Below, piece after piece: positions 16,373 to 24,416 of a stretch of 41,199 nt of DNA (the first letter of the stretch is position 1; every line of letters starts with the position of its first letter). Below the pieces are notes generated by a model. That model did not search any database. It was given only the letters and a program-made list of their open reading frames with translations, and had not been told where the DNA came from. Position numbers and translations under genes: made by a program. Origin of the DNA: an uncultured Oscillospiraceae bacterium (GTDB lineage Bacteria > Bacillota > Clostridia > Oscillospirales > Oscillospiraceae); NCBI GenBank assembly GCA_910588045.1, contig CAJUPS010000021.1:1-41199 (forward strand). The letters are read 5' to 3'.

Positions 16373-17419
16373 TCACCCCTCCTTTTCCATCAGCGCACAC
16401 CTGACCAGATGTCCCGGCTCCGCAGTGTACGTCTCAATATCCCGGCATTCGCACATACCGTCGATGCGGTTCAGGCACCGGTCGTGGAAGCCGCAGGAGG
16501 GCGGCAGATTAACAGGCAGGGGCACCACGCCGTCAATCACATACAGCTTCTCCCCCCGGTCCTGGTCCATCTTGGGCAGAGAGCGCAGCAGTCCCTTCGT
16601 GTACGGGTGCCGCGGATCATGGAAGATCTGGCGAACACTGCCGTACTCCACGATCTGTCCCAGATACATGACGGCTACGTTGTCGCACATGCTGGCCACC
16701 GTCCCCAGGTCGTGGGTAATAAACAGGATGGATGTGCCAAATTCCTTCTGCAAGCTCTTCATCAGCTCCAGGATCTGGGCCTGAATGGTCACATCCAGCG
16801 CCGTGGTGGGCTCGTCGGCGATGAGAAAGTCCGGGTCGCAGCACAGCATCATGGCGATAAGGGCCCGCTGGAGCATACCGCCGGAAAACTCGTGGGGATA
16901 CTGGTCGATCCGCTTCTCCGGGTTGGCAATGCCCACCTTTTGCAGCATCTCCAGCGCCCTGGCGCGGGCGGAGCTCTTCGTGGCGCCGGGCTCATGGAGG
17001 AGAACGATCTCCGAGAGCTGGTTCCCTATGGTGTAGAGAGGCGAAAAGGAGGTCATGGGTTCCTGGAAGATCATGGCGATCTCCGCACCCCGGATCGCCC
17101 GGTACTCCGCGCCGTCATGCTCCAGCTCCAGCAAATTGACCACCTTCCCGGATTTTGTGCGGTACAATATCTCTCCGAAGGCAGTACAGTTGTCCGGATT
17201 GATGCCCATGACGGCCTTGCTGGTGACGCTTTTCCCGCATCCGGATTCCCCCACCAGTCCCAGCGTCTCGCCCTTGCCCATGGAGAAATTCACGCCGCGC
17301 ACCGCGTTGAGGGTATGGTCGTCCATTTTGATGTCCACCCGGAGGTCCCGGACCTCCAGGATGCGCCCCGGTTCCATGGTATACTCCCGGGGAGCGGACA
17401 GATTTTTATTCCGTTTCAT
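16373..17419 (-). CDS. Oligopeptide-type ABC transporter ATPase (OppD/DppD-like)
   Basis: Encodes 348 aa from an ATG at 17419, seven bases after GGGAGGTG. Walker A LVGESGCGKSV, signature EFSGGMLQRALIAMML, Walker B DFLIADEPTTALD, switch ILFITHDLG. The C-terminal DPRHPYTKGLLRSLP extension and CGFHDRCLNRIDGMCEC cysteines are typical of the Dpp family. It forms the ATPase heterodimer with the protein encoded at 15377. It lies 15 bases after the second permease gene. Confidence 0.92.
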   Translation of the reverse strand: MKRNKNLSAPREYTMEPGRILEVRDLRVDIKMDDHTLNAVRGVNFSMGKGETLGLVGESGCGKSVTSKAVMGINPDNCTAFGEILYRTKSGKVVNLLELEHDGAEYRAIRGAEIAMIFQEPMTSFSPLYTIGNQLSEIVLLHEPGATKSSARARALEMLQKVGIANPEKRIDQYPHEFSGGMLQRALIAMMLCCDPDFLIADEPTTALDVTIQAQILELMKSLQKEFGTSILFITHDLGTVASMCDNVAVMYLGQIVEYGSVRQIFHDPRHPYTKGLLRSLPKMDQDRGEKLYVIDGVVPLPVNLPPSCGFHDRCLNRIDGMCECRDIETYTAEPGHLVRCALMEKEG

Positions 17420-17434
17420 ATCGCCGCACCTCCC

Positions 17435-18583
17435 TTACTTGTATGGGTCCGCCGCGTCCCGCAGACCGTCGCCCATGAAGTTGAAGGCCAGGACGGTCAG
17501 GAAGACAAACAGCATGGGGATCAGCCGCCAGCCGTAGAACATGATGGTTTCCAATTTATTGGTCTCCTGGAGCAGCACGCCCCAGCTGGTGGCGGGGGAG
17601 CGCAGCCCCAGACCCAGGAAGCTCAACGTGGTCTCGCCGATGATCAGCCCGGGGATCGCCATGGTCATGTTCACGATGATATAGCTGGTAAAGCTGGGGA
17701 TCATATGCCGGGTGATGATCTTCACCGGCGGCGCGCCGGAGATCCGGGCCGCCATGATATAGTCGTCCTTCTTGACGGAGATGAACTTGGAGCGCACCAC
17801 CCGGGAGAGGTCCGGCCAGGAGATCAGGGAGAGGATCAGCGTCATGAGCATGAACACTTGGGCGGGTTTGAGCGTCTTGGGAATGGCGGCGGAGAGGGCC
17901 ATCCACAAGGGCACCTGTGGGAAGGAGCGGACCACTTCCACCAGGCGCTGGATCACCGTGTCCACCCAGCCGCCCACATAGCCGGCCAGAGAGCCCATGA
18001 TAAGACCCAGCACCAGCGTCAGCAGCATACCCACAATGGGGATAAACAGGGAAATCTGGGCGCCCAGCACCACCCGGGAGAACAGGTCACGGCCCATGCT
18101 GTCCGTACCGAACAGGAAGATCCGCCCATCACCCTCCGCCTCAAAGAGGTGGCGGTTGGACGGGATCAGCCCGAACAGCTTGTATGCCCCCTCCGGCGCA
18201 CCCCCGGTAAAGAAGCGGATGCGGTAGACCTGCTCCGTGTCCTCCACAAATTCCAGCATGAATGTCTCCTGATTCCTTGTCGTCGTGATGCCATACACGA
18301 AGGGTCCCACGAGCTTTCCCTGGTGGAACCAGTGTACGCTGGTGGGCGGGCAATTGACGTAGCTGCCGTCGTACTGCTCGGTGCCCTGGGGCGCAATGAA
18401 ATTGCCGAAAATAGCAACCAGATAGAAAAACAGCAGGAGATATGTACTGGCCATGGCCAGCTTGTGTTTGCGGAACTTCCGCAGCATCAGGCTCCACTGG
18501 GAGGCGTAATAGTATTTATCCGTCTTTTTCTGTTCCGTTGAACGGCTGTCCGCCGCAACTTTTTTCATCGTATCCGCTGCCAC
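17435..18583 (-). CDS. ABC transporter permease (OppC/DppC-like, with enlarged first loop)
   Basis: Encodes 382 aa. A GTG at 18583 has AGGGG eight bases upstream; an ATG at 18568 starting MKKVAADSR is the alternative. After TM1 (LAMASTYLLLFFYLVAIFG) comes an external loop of roughly 100 residues (SVHWFHQGKLVGPFVYG, IRFFTGGAPEGAYKLFGLIP), then GTDSMGRDLFSRVV and five more TM helices with the EAA-like loop YIMAARISGAPPVKIITRHM. Such long loops are seen in YejE-like permeases. It forms the pore with the DppB-like protein. The gap to that gene is five bases. Confidence 0.88.
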   Translation of the reverse strand: MAADTMKKVAADSRSTEQKKTDKYYYASQWSLMLRKFRKHKLAMASTYLLLFFYLVAIFGNFIAPQGTEQYDGSYVNCPPTSVHWFHQGKLVGPFVYGITTTRNQETFMLEFVEDTEQVYRIRFFTGGAPEGAYKLFGLIPSNRHLFEAEGDGRIFLFGTDSMGRDLFSRVVLGAQISLFIPIVGMLLTLVLGLIMGSLAGYVGGWVDTVIQRLVEVVRSFPQVPLWMALSAAIPKTLKPAQVFMLMTLILSLISWPDLSRVVRSKFISVKKDDYIMAARISGAPPVKIITRHMIPSFTSYIIVNMTMAIPGLIIGETTLSFLGLGLRSPATSWGVLLQETNKLETIMFYGWRLIPMLFVFLTVLAFNFMGDGLRDAADPYK

Positions 18584-18588
18584 GTTCC

Positions 18589-19611
18589 TCACCCCTTCAA
18601 ATATTCCTTGCGGGCCTTGGGATCCAGCCAAGCCAGCAGAATGTCGGAAATCAACGTACCGATGACCGTTACGATCGCCATCAGAAACAGCCAGCTGCCC
18701 GCCAGGTACATATCCTGATCGATCAGCGCCTCGTACATCACCGTACCCATTGAGGGCAGGTTCAGTACAATGGCGGTGATGGTGGAGCCCGTAAAGATGC
18801 CCACCAGGGACCAGCCGATGGAGGAGACGATAGGGTTCACCGCCGCCCGGACGCAATACTTGTAGCGGATGGCGGCCGCTCTCATGCCCTTGGCCTTGCC
18901 CGTCATGACGTAGTTTTTGCTCAGTTCGTCCAGCATCTGGCTGCGCATGGTGCGCATCAGACCGCAGGTGTTGCCTGTGCCGATGACGATCACCGGGATG
19001 ACGCAGTGCTTGAGCAGGTCCGCCGCCTTAGCCCAGGACCAGGGCGCGTTCTGCATCCCCGGCGAGAACAGCCCCAGCATGGTGTCCCCGGTCAGCTTGA
19101 AGGACAGGAACATCAGCAAAATGGCCATCAGGAAATTGGGGATCGCCTGGCCGAGAAATCCGATGGTGGTAAAGAGATAGTCCCCGACCGAATACTGCCG
19201 CACGGCGCTGTAAATGCCGATGGGGATGGATACCAGGTATGTAAAAAGCATGGTCGCCAGGGACAGCGCCATGGTGGGGACGATGTAAGCCCTGATGACC
19301 GTGGTCACCGGCATGGACAGCGAGAAGGAGTAGCCGAAGTCCCCGTGAAACAGAATGTTGCTGACCCAGCGCCAGTATTGAACAATGAATGGCCGGTCCA
19401 GTGCGTATTGGGACCGCAGATTTTCGATCATGACCGGATCCACCGTCTCCCCGGCGGCGGTCATGCGGCCAATATAGCGGGTCAGGAAATCTCCCGGCGG
19501 CAGAGTGATGATGTAAAACACTGCCAGAGAGATCAGCATGACAGTGAGAAACATGATGCACAGCTTGCGGATCACAAATCGGACCATTTGATTTTCCGCC
19601 AGTTTCTTCAT
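18589..19611 (-). CDS. ABC transporter permease (OppB/DppB-like)
   Basis: Encodes 340 aa, with AGGGGG before the ATG. The protein has an N-terminal TM (LCIMFLTVMLISLAVFYIIT), the family motif PGDFLTRY, an external loop ending ILFHGDFGYSFS, then five TM helices including VTTVIRAYIVPTMALSLATM and the EAA loop YVMTGKAKGMRAAAIRYKY. It builds the membrane channel with the permease encoded just downstream. A 153-base gap with hairpins separates it from the binding-protein gene upstream. Confidence 0.92.
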   Translation of the reverse strand: MKKLAENQMVRFVIRKLCIMFLTVMLISLAVFYIITLPPGDFLTRYIGRMTAAGETVDPVMIENLRSQYALDRPFIVQYWRWVSNILFHGDFGYSFSLSMPVTTVIRAYIVPTMALSLATMLFTYLVSIPIGIYSAVRQYSVGDYLFTTIGFLGQAIPNFLMAILLMFLSFKLTGDTMLGLFSPGMQNAPWSWAKAADLLKHCVIPVIVIGTGNTCGLMRTMRSQMLDELSKNYVMTGKAKGMRAAAIRYKYCVRAAVNPIVSSIGWSLVGIFTGSTITAIVLNLPSMGTVMYEALIDQDMYLAGSWLFLMAIVTVIGTLISDILLAWLDPKARKEYLKG

Positions 19612-19670
19612 TTGGTTTTCCCCCTATCTTTTTGCGCAAGCAACGGTTTTGTTTCCATGTCCATGGAAAC

Positions 19671-19694
19671 AAAAATAGCGCATACGCTATTTTT
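19671..19694 (-). terminator. Intra-operon attenuating terminator
   Basis: AAAAATAGCG at 19671-19680 pairs with CGCTATTTTT at 19685-19694 around a 4-base loop, and on the minus strand the stem runs into TTTTTGTTT. It follows a GC-rich hairpin (near 19717-19744) and precedes another inverted repeat at 19647-19674. It lies between the binding-protein gene and the first permease gene, where partial termination commonly keeps the binding protein in excess. Confidence 0.65.
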
Positions 19695-19764
19695 ATCTTC
19701 TCCTGTAAATGCTCCGGCCAGCAGCCAGAAGTCTGACTGCTGGCTGGCGCGGATCTTGCGGGGA

Positions 19765-21873
19765 TCACTCCTGGATAAACCAGGTGTAAGGTCTGCCGTT
19801 GCCAAGGAAGCGCAGCTCGTCGCACATGACGAAGCCCTCCCTCCAATTGTGGATGCGGTTGTTGACTGCGTAGAAGCTGTTGCTGTCGTTATAGAAGCCG
19901 ATGGCCCAGGTGTTCTCATAGTGGCTCTGAAGAATGCGCTCACCGGCGGCCTGTAGCTCCTCCATGGTAGTGCCCGCGTTCAGCGCCAGGGTGGCGTCCA
20001 CCACCTCGGCCATGGGGGTGCCGGGCTCCGGCGTCAGGTGATCCTGGTGCTCCAGGCCGTACTTGCCCAGCCAACAGACGTTGTTGCGCCGGGCGGAGAG
20101 GTAGTCGGGGCGAAGGATGACGTTGAACACGCCGGTGCCGCCCTCCAGGGAACACATGGCCTGATCGCCGGTATAGTATTTCTCGTTGCGGGCGTTGTTG
20201 TCGGTGTTGGCGACCTCGACGACCTGGATGCCGATCTTCTTGTAATACTGGGCCAGCAGCGCCACCGTGCGGGCGCTCCAGTCGTCGCCAGTGGTCTCCA
20301 CCTCCAGGGTGACGGCCTTGCCTGCGTTGGCTTCGTCCGCAAAGGTGCGGTAGCCGTCGGCGTTCAGCGTGGAATTGAGCATGGAGATGCCGTCCAGCAG
20401 GCGGTTGGCCTCGTCCACATCCAGCTCGATCCACTTCTCCGGCGCGCCGGGGATGTACTCGGCGGTGCCCTCCGGCGCGGCAAACTGCTGGGGCTCCGCC
20501 ATACCGTTGTTCAGGATCTCATTCATATCACTGCGGTCGGCGGCAATGGACAGGGCGTGGCGGAAGTCGATTTCTGCAAAGAGCTTCGCGTACTGGGCGT
20601 CTTTATAGGACTGGTTGAGCTGCAATGCCGCGGTTGTCCAGTTTGGACTGACCATGGTCTTGATGCTGTAGCATCCGGTGGCCTCGCTGGCTTTATAGGT
20701 GGGGAAATCCGGGCCGCCAAAGCCGCAGAAATCCAGATTGCCGGCCATAACCTCCTGGGTGTTCAGACTCTCGTCCATGGTGACGAACTCAATCTTGTCC
20801 ACATAGGGCAGCTGGCGCCCCTGCGCGTCCACCTTCCAGTAGTAGGGGTTGCGCTCAAACACCAGGGTCTGCTCGGTCAGGGCCGAGGTAATGTTCCAGG
20901 GGCGCAGGGTGGGCCGTCCGGCGTACTGCCAGTAGCGGTAGCCCAGCTGCTCGCACAGCCGGTTGTAATCCTCGAAGGTGTAGAGGCTGCTGCGGGCCTT
21001 GGCATTGGCCAGGGCCTGCTCCTCGGTAACGGTGGGCAGTCCCTCGCCGCCGATGAGCTTCAGGTCGGTCTCGCCGGACCAGTGGGGCTTGGAGGCGTCG
21101 TTGGACATGATGTCCTTATACCACTCCCTGGGACAGAACATCCACTTGTTGTCGATGCAGATATTCTGGAGCAGTGTGGGCTTGGGGCTGTAGAGGGTGA
21201 TGGTAAAGGTAACGTCGTCCACATAGCGGACCTGGGCGGGCTTCATCTTGCCGCCGTCGCTGGGGTCTGCGGTCATGTACCAGTTATAGATCTTGGTGGT
21301 ATTGGATTTTGTGACCTTGCCGGTCTCGTTGTCCACGTCGGTGACCAGCACGTAGTTGTAATAGTACACGCAGTCCGTGGCGGTGAAAGGCGTCCCATCG
21401 GACCACTTCATCCCCTCCCGCAGATGGATGGTGTAGACCAGGCCGTCGTCGCTGAGGTCATAGCCGCCGGCCACATTGGCCTCCACACTGCCATCGTCCA
21501 GCAGGCGGAACAGGGGCTCCTCGCAGATGGGCCCGAAGTACCACATGCCCGCGTTGGGGGTGCGCATGGTCCCGCCGTAAACCGGGGTCTCGTCAGCAGG
21601 CGTATAGGCCGCATCGACAAAGGCATCTGCGGAAGACGGCAGGCGCTCCTCTAAGGCGGGCAGGGTCCCGGCGGCCACCATGTCCGCCAGCATGGGGGAT
21701 TCCTTGGCGGTTTGGCTGTCAGCCGGGGTCGGTTGGTTCTGGGAAGTCGAAGGAGTCGGTCCGCCGGACTGGCTATCCGGCGCTGAGGTGTCTCCGCCGC
21801 ATCCGACCAGCAGGCTGACCGCCATCAGCAGCGCAAGGGCAAGTGATAAGATCCGCTTTTTCAAGGTACGCAT
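19765..21873 (-). CDS. ABC transporter substrate-binding lipoprotein (SBP_bac_5)
   Basis: Encodes 702 aa. The start MRTLKKRILSLALALLM leads into a lipoprotein signal peptide with the lipobox LLVGC, so the mature protein is anchored outside the membrane by a lipidated Cys. A Gln/Ser/Pro-rich linker follows. The family 5 binding domain shows DDGLVYTIHLREGMKWSDGT, TATDCVYYYNYVL and NPYYWKVDAQGRQLPYVDKI. It is longer than typical OppA (about 550 aa), as are many gut oligosaccharide- and peptide-binding lipoproteins. The ATG has only a weak ribosome binding site. First gene of the importer and glycosidase operon, and divergent from the two-component genes. Confidence 0.9.
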   Translation of the reverse strand: MRTLKKRILSLALALLMAVSLLVGCGGDTSAPDSQSGGPTPSTSQNQPTPADSQTAKESPMLADMVAAGTLPALEERLPSSADAFVDAAYTPADETPVYGGTMRTPNAGMWYFGPICEEPLFRLLDDGSVEANVAGGYDLSDDGLVYTIHLREGMKWSDGTPFTATDCVYYYNYVLVTDVDNETGKVTKSNTTKIYNWYMTADPSDGGKMKPAQVRYVDDVTFTITLYSPKPTLLQNICIDNKWMFCPREWYKDIMSNDASKPHWSGETDLKLIGGEGLPTVTEEQALANAKARSSLYTFEDYNRLCEQLGYRYWQYAGRPTLRPWNITSALTEQTLVFERNPYYWKVDAQGRQLPYVDKIEFVTMDESLNTQEVMAGNLDFCGFGGPDFPTYKASEATGCYSIKTMVSPNWTTAALQLNQSYKDAQYAKLFAEIDFRHALSIAADRSDMNEILNNGMAEPQQFAAPEGTAEYIPGAPEKWIELDVDEANRLLDGISMLNSTLNADGYRTFADEANAGKAVTLEVETTGDDWSARTVALLAQYYKKIGIQVVEVANTDNNARNEKYYTGDQAMCSLEGGTGVFNVILRPDYLSARRNNVCWLGKYGLEHQDHLTPEPGTPMAEVVDATLALNAGTTMEELQAAGERILQSHYENTWAIGFYNDSNSFYAVNNRIHNWREGFVMCDELRFLGNGRPYTWFIQE

Positions 21874-21976
21874 AATCTGGAATTTGCGATGAGACCAAGC
21901 AGAACGTATTTCTAACCAGGAAACTTCCCTCGCCCAAACGTGCGGGGCAGGAATACATATACCGCACAAGAAATCC

Positions 21977-22005
21977 TTGAAAAAGCGGTGAAAGGAGGGT
22001 ATGAT
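21977..22005 (+). promoter_or_regulatory. Sigma-A promoter of the response-regulator operon
   Basis: TTGAAA at 21977-21982 and TATGAT at 22000-22005 are 17 bases apart, close to consensus. Transcription would start near 22012, about 22 bases before the start codon, which has AGGAGG at 22022-22027. Confidence 0.75.
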
Positions 22006-22033
22006 AGACCCAACACATGACAGGAGGACCACG

Positions 22034-22714
22034 ATGAAGCACATTTTGCTGCTGGAGGATGACACCGCCTTGGGACAAGGCATCCGGTTTGCCCTGGAAA
22101 ACGACGGCATTCGAGTGGAGCTGTGCACCACGTTATCCCAAGCGCAAAGCGCTCTGCCCGGCACAGCCTTCGACCTGCTCATCCTGGACGTCAACCTGCC
22201 GGACGGGAGCGGGCTCGATCTGCTGCGGGAGGTGCGGCGCTGCCATTCCAGTATCCCCGTCATCCTGCTCACGGCGAACGATTTGGAAACGGACATCGTC
22301 GTGGGCCTGGAATCCGGAGCGGACGACTATATCACCAAGCCCTTCTCTCTGGCCGTACTGCGGGCCAGGGTCAACGCCCAGCTGCGGCGCGGCGCTCCCA
22401 TGCAGACGGCTACAGTAGAGCTAGAGGGGTTCTCCTTTGATTTTGAGTGGATGGAGTTCCGCAAAAACGGCCAGCTCATCGAACTGAGCAAGACCGAGCA
22501 GCGGCTGCTGCGGATCCTGGTGGAAAACCGGGGCCGCGTTCTGTCCCGTGAGACGCTGCTGGAGCGGGTGTGGCCGGGCGGCGCGGAGTACGTGGAGGAG
22601 AACGCCCTGTCGGTCACCGTCAAGCGCCTGCGGGACAAACTGGAGGACACGCCCTCCACGCCCCGCTTCCTGAAAACGGTCTATGGCATCGGCTACACCT
22701 GGGCGGTGAACTGA
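22034..22714 (+). CDS. OmpR-family response regulator (BceR/VraR-type context)
   Basis: Encodes 226 aa from the ATG at 22034 behind AGGAGG. The receiver domain has the acidic pair in LLLEDD, phosphoacceptor Asp in LLILDVNLPDGSG, Thr in VILLTAND and Lys in DDYITKPFS. The C-terminal winged helix spans about residues 135-225 (LSKTEQRLLRILVENRGRV, VEENALSVTVKRLRDKLE). The gene pairs with the kinase one base downstream. With the ABC exporter genes that follow, it likely responds to a cell-envelope antimicrobial peptide and induces the exporter; the ligand is not known. Confidence 0.92.
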   Translation: MKHILLLEDDTALGQGIRFALENDGIRVELCTTLSQAQSALPGTAFDLLILDVNLPDGSGLDLLREVRRCHSSIPVILLTANDLETDIVVGLESGADDYITKPFSLAVLRARVNAQLRRGAPMQTATVELEGFSFDFEWMEFRKNGQLIELSKTEQRLLRILVENRGRVLSRETLLERVWPGGAEYVEENALSVTVKRLRDKLEDTPSTPRFLKTVYGIGYTWAVN

Positions 22715-22715
22715 C

Positions 22716-23618
22716 ATGACATGGATCACTGCTGTCACCGCCATTTTCGCGGCGGCCGCGCTGGGGGCGGCGGTCTGGAACCGCCTGCACGCCAGGCGCG
22801 TCATGAAAAATCTGAACCGTATGCTGGACGCGGCCATGGCGGGGACCTTTCTGGAGCGGGACTTCGACGAAAGCCTGCTCTCCGCCGTCGAGTCCCGGTT
22901 TGCCCACTATCTGGCCGCCAACGCCGTCTCCGCCCAGAAGCTCCAGGAGGAAAAGGACAAGATCAAGACCCTGATCGCCGACATCTCCCACCAGACGAAG
23001 ACCCCGGTGGCCAATATTCTGCTCTATACCCAGCTCCTGTCGGAGCAGGCGCTTTCCCAGGAGGGCCGGGACTGCGCCGCCGCCCTGGAGGGTCAGGTGG
23101 AAAAGCTGCGCACTCTGGTGGACGCGCTGGTGAAGACCTCCCGGCTGGAGGCGGGCATCCTGGCCCTGCACCCCAAGGCGGGGCCGCTGGCACCCATGCT
23201 GGAGGACGCGGCGGCCCAGTTTATCCCCAGAGCGGCGGAGAAGGGGATCGCCCTGGCACTGGCACCCACGGACGCCCAGGCGGTCTTCGACCCCAAGTGG
23301 ACGGCGGAGGCCATGTGCAACCTGTTGGACAACGCGGTAAAATACACACCCGCCGGAGGGACGGTCACGGTGGAGGTCATCCCCTACCAGATGTTCTGCC
23401 GCGTCAACGTCACGGACAGCGGCCCCGGCATCCCGGAGGAGGAGCGGGCCAGGGTATTCCAGCGGTTCTACCGCTCCCCCGCCGCCTACGAGACCGAGGG
23501 CGTGGGGATCGGCCTGTATCTGACCCGCCAGATCGCGGAGGGGCAGGGCGGGTATATCAAGGTGTCCTCCCGGCCGGGACGGGGGAGCTGCTTCTCCCTG
23601 TATCTGCCCCGGTTATGA
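22716..23618 (+). CDS. Sensor histidine kinase without large sensor domain
   Basis: Encodes 300 aa. One hydrophobic segment at the N-terminus (VTAIFAAAALGAAVW) is followed by a short linker, so there is no extracellular sensor. The H-box is IADISHQTKTPVANI. N-box MCNLLDNAVKYTP, G1 VTDSGPGIPEEE and G2 GVGIGLYLTRQIAE complete the ATPase domain. Bce-type kinases of similar design sense through the ABC transporter they regulate, which fits the neighbouring exporter genes. BceS proteins usually have two TM helices; only one is clear here. Confidence 0.9.
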   Translation: MTWITAVTAIFAAAALGAAVWNRLHARRVMKNLNRMLDAAMAGTFLERDFDESLLSAVESRFAHYLAANAVSAQKLQEEKDKIKTLIADISHQTKTPVANILLYTQLLSEQALSQEGRDCAAALEGQVEKLRTLVDALVKTSRLEAGILALHPKAGPLAPMLEDAAAQFIPRAAEKGIALALAPTDAQAVFDPKWTAEAMCNLLDNAVKYTPAGGTVTVEVIPYQMFCRVNVTDSGPGIPEEERARVFQRFYRSPAAYETEGVGIGLYLTRQIAEGQGGYIKVSSRPGRGSCFSLYLPRL

Positions 23619-23625
23619 ATACAGG

Positions 23626-23717
23626 TTCTGAAATCTTTCTAAACTGTAAGATTTCAGAAAGGACCTGGAAAGATTTCTGTGTTAAAGTCTGTATCGTTGG
23701 GAAACGATACAGACTTT
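23626..23717 (+). repeat. Two perfect hairpins between kinase and ATPase genes
   Basis: TTCTGAAATCTT at 23626-23637 pairs with AAGATTTCAGAA at 23648-23659 (12 bp). A 15-base arm at 23684-23698 pairs exactly with 23703-23717 around the loop GGGA. No T-run follows the second stem, so neither is a classical terminator. They fill most of the 121-base gap and could be an attenuator, an mRNA-processing or stability element, or an operator. Confidence 0.65.
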
Positions 23718-23739
23718 CATCATATGGAGGTGCCTTTTT

Positions 23740-24411
23740 ATGGCTATTTTGGAGACCCATGACCTGCGGAAGATATACGGATCCGGCGACACGGAGGTCC
23801 GGGCCCTGGACGGCGTGGACCTGGCGGTGGAGAAGGGCGAGTTTGCCGCCGTGGTGGGCACGTCCGGTTCGGGCAAGTCCACCCTGCTGCATATGCTGGG
23901 CGGGCTGGACCGGCCCACCGGCGGTTCCGTCACGGTGGACGGCAGGGAGCTTTCCACCCTGAAGGACGAGGCGCTGACCATTTTCCGGCGGCGGAAGATC
24001 GGCTTTGTGTTCCAGAACTACAACCTTGTACCGGTGCTGAACGTGTATGAGAACATCGTCCTTCCCATTCAGCTGGACGGCAGAGGGCCGGACAAGGGCT
24101 ATACGGACCAGATCATCGAGACCCTGGGCCTGGGAGCCAAGCTGCAAAACCTGCCCAACAACCTCTCCGGCGGCCAGCAGCAGCGGGTGGCCATCGCCCG
24201 AGCGCTGGCGGCGAAGCCCGCCATCATCCTGGCGGACGAGCCCACCGGAAACCTGGACAGCCGGACCAGTCAGGATGTCATGAGCCTGCTGAAGGTCACC
24301 AGCCAGCGGTTTGCGCAGACCATTGTGATGATCACCCACAACGAGGAGATCGCCCAGATGGCCGACCGTATCATCCGCATTGAGGACGGCCGCATTGTGG
24401 TACGGGGGTGA
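23740..24411 (+). CDS. ABC transporter ATPase (BceA/MacB/LolD-like)
   Basis: Encodes 223 aa behind GGAGG at 23726-23730. Walker A GTSGSGKST at 40-48, Q-loop FVFQNYNLVPVLNVYENI, signature NLSGGQQQRVAIARAL, Walker B AIILADEPTGNLD, switch VMITHNEE. This subfamily powers FtsX-type permeases that remove or export peptides from the membrane. Its stop overlaps a GTG of the permease frame. The gene belongs to the operon begun at 22034, unless the preceding hairpins separate it. Confidence 0.94.
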   Translation: MAILETHDLRKIYGSGDTEVRALDGVDLAVEKGEFAAVVGTSGSGKSTLLHMLGGLDRPTGGSVTVDGRELSTLKDEALTIFRRRKIGFVFQNYNLVPVLNVYENIVLPIQLDGRGPDKGYTDQIIETLGLGAKLQNLPNNLSGGQQQRVAIARALAAKPAIILADEPTGNLDSRTSQDVMSLLKVTSQRFAQTIVMITHNEEIAQMADRIIRIEDGRIVVRG

Positions 24412-24416
24412 GCGGC

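Noticed and set aside
15623..18541. Very long plus-strand open frame of 972 codons.
   Set aside because: Antisense to the importer ATPase and permease genes; His/Gln/Gly-rich composition typical of a shadow frame in GC-rich DNA.
19765..22296. Extension of the binding-protein frame upstream to 22296.
   Set aside because: The added part is antisense to the response-regulator gene and precedes a perfect lipoprotein signal peptide start at 21873.
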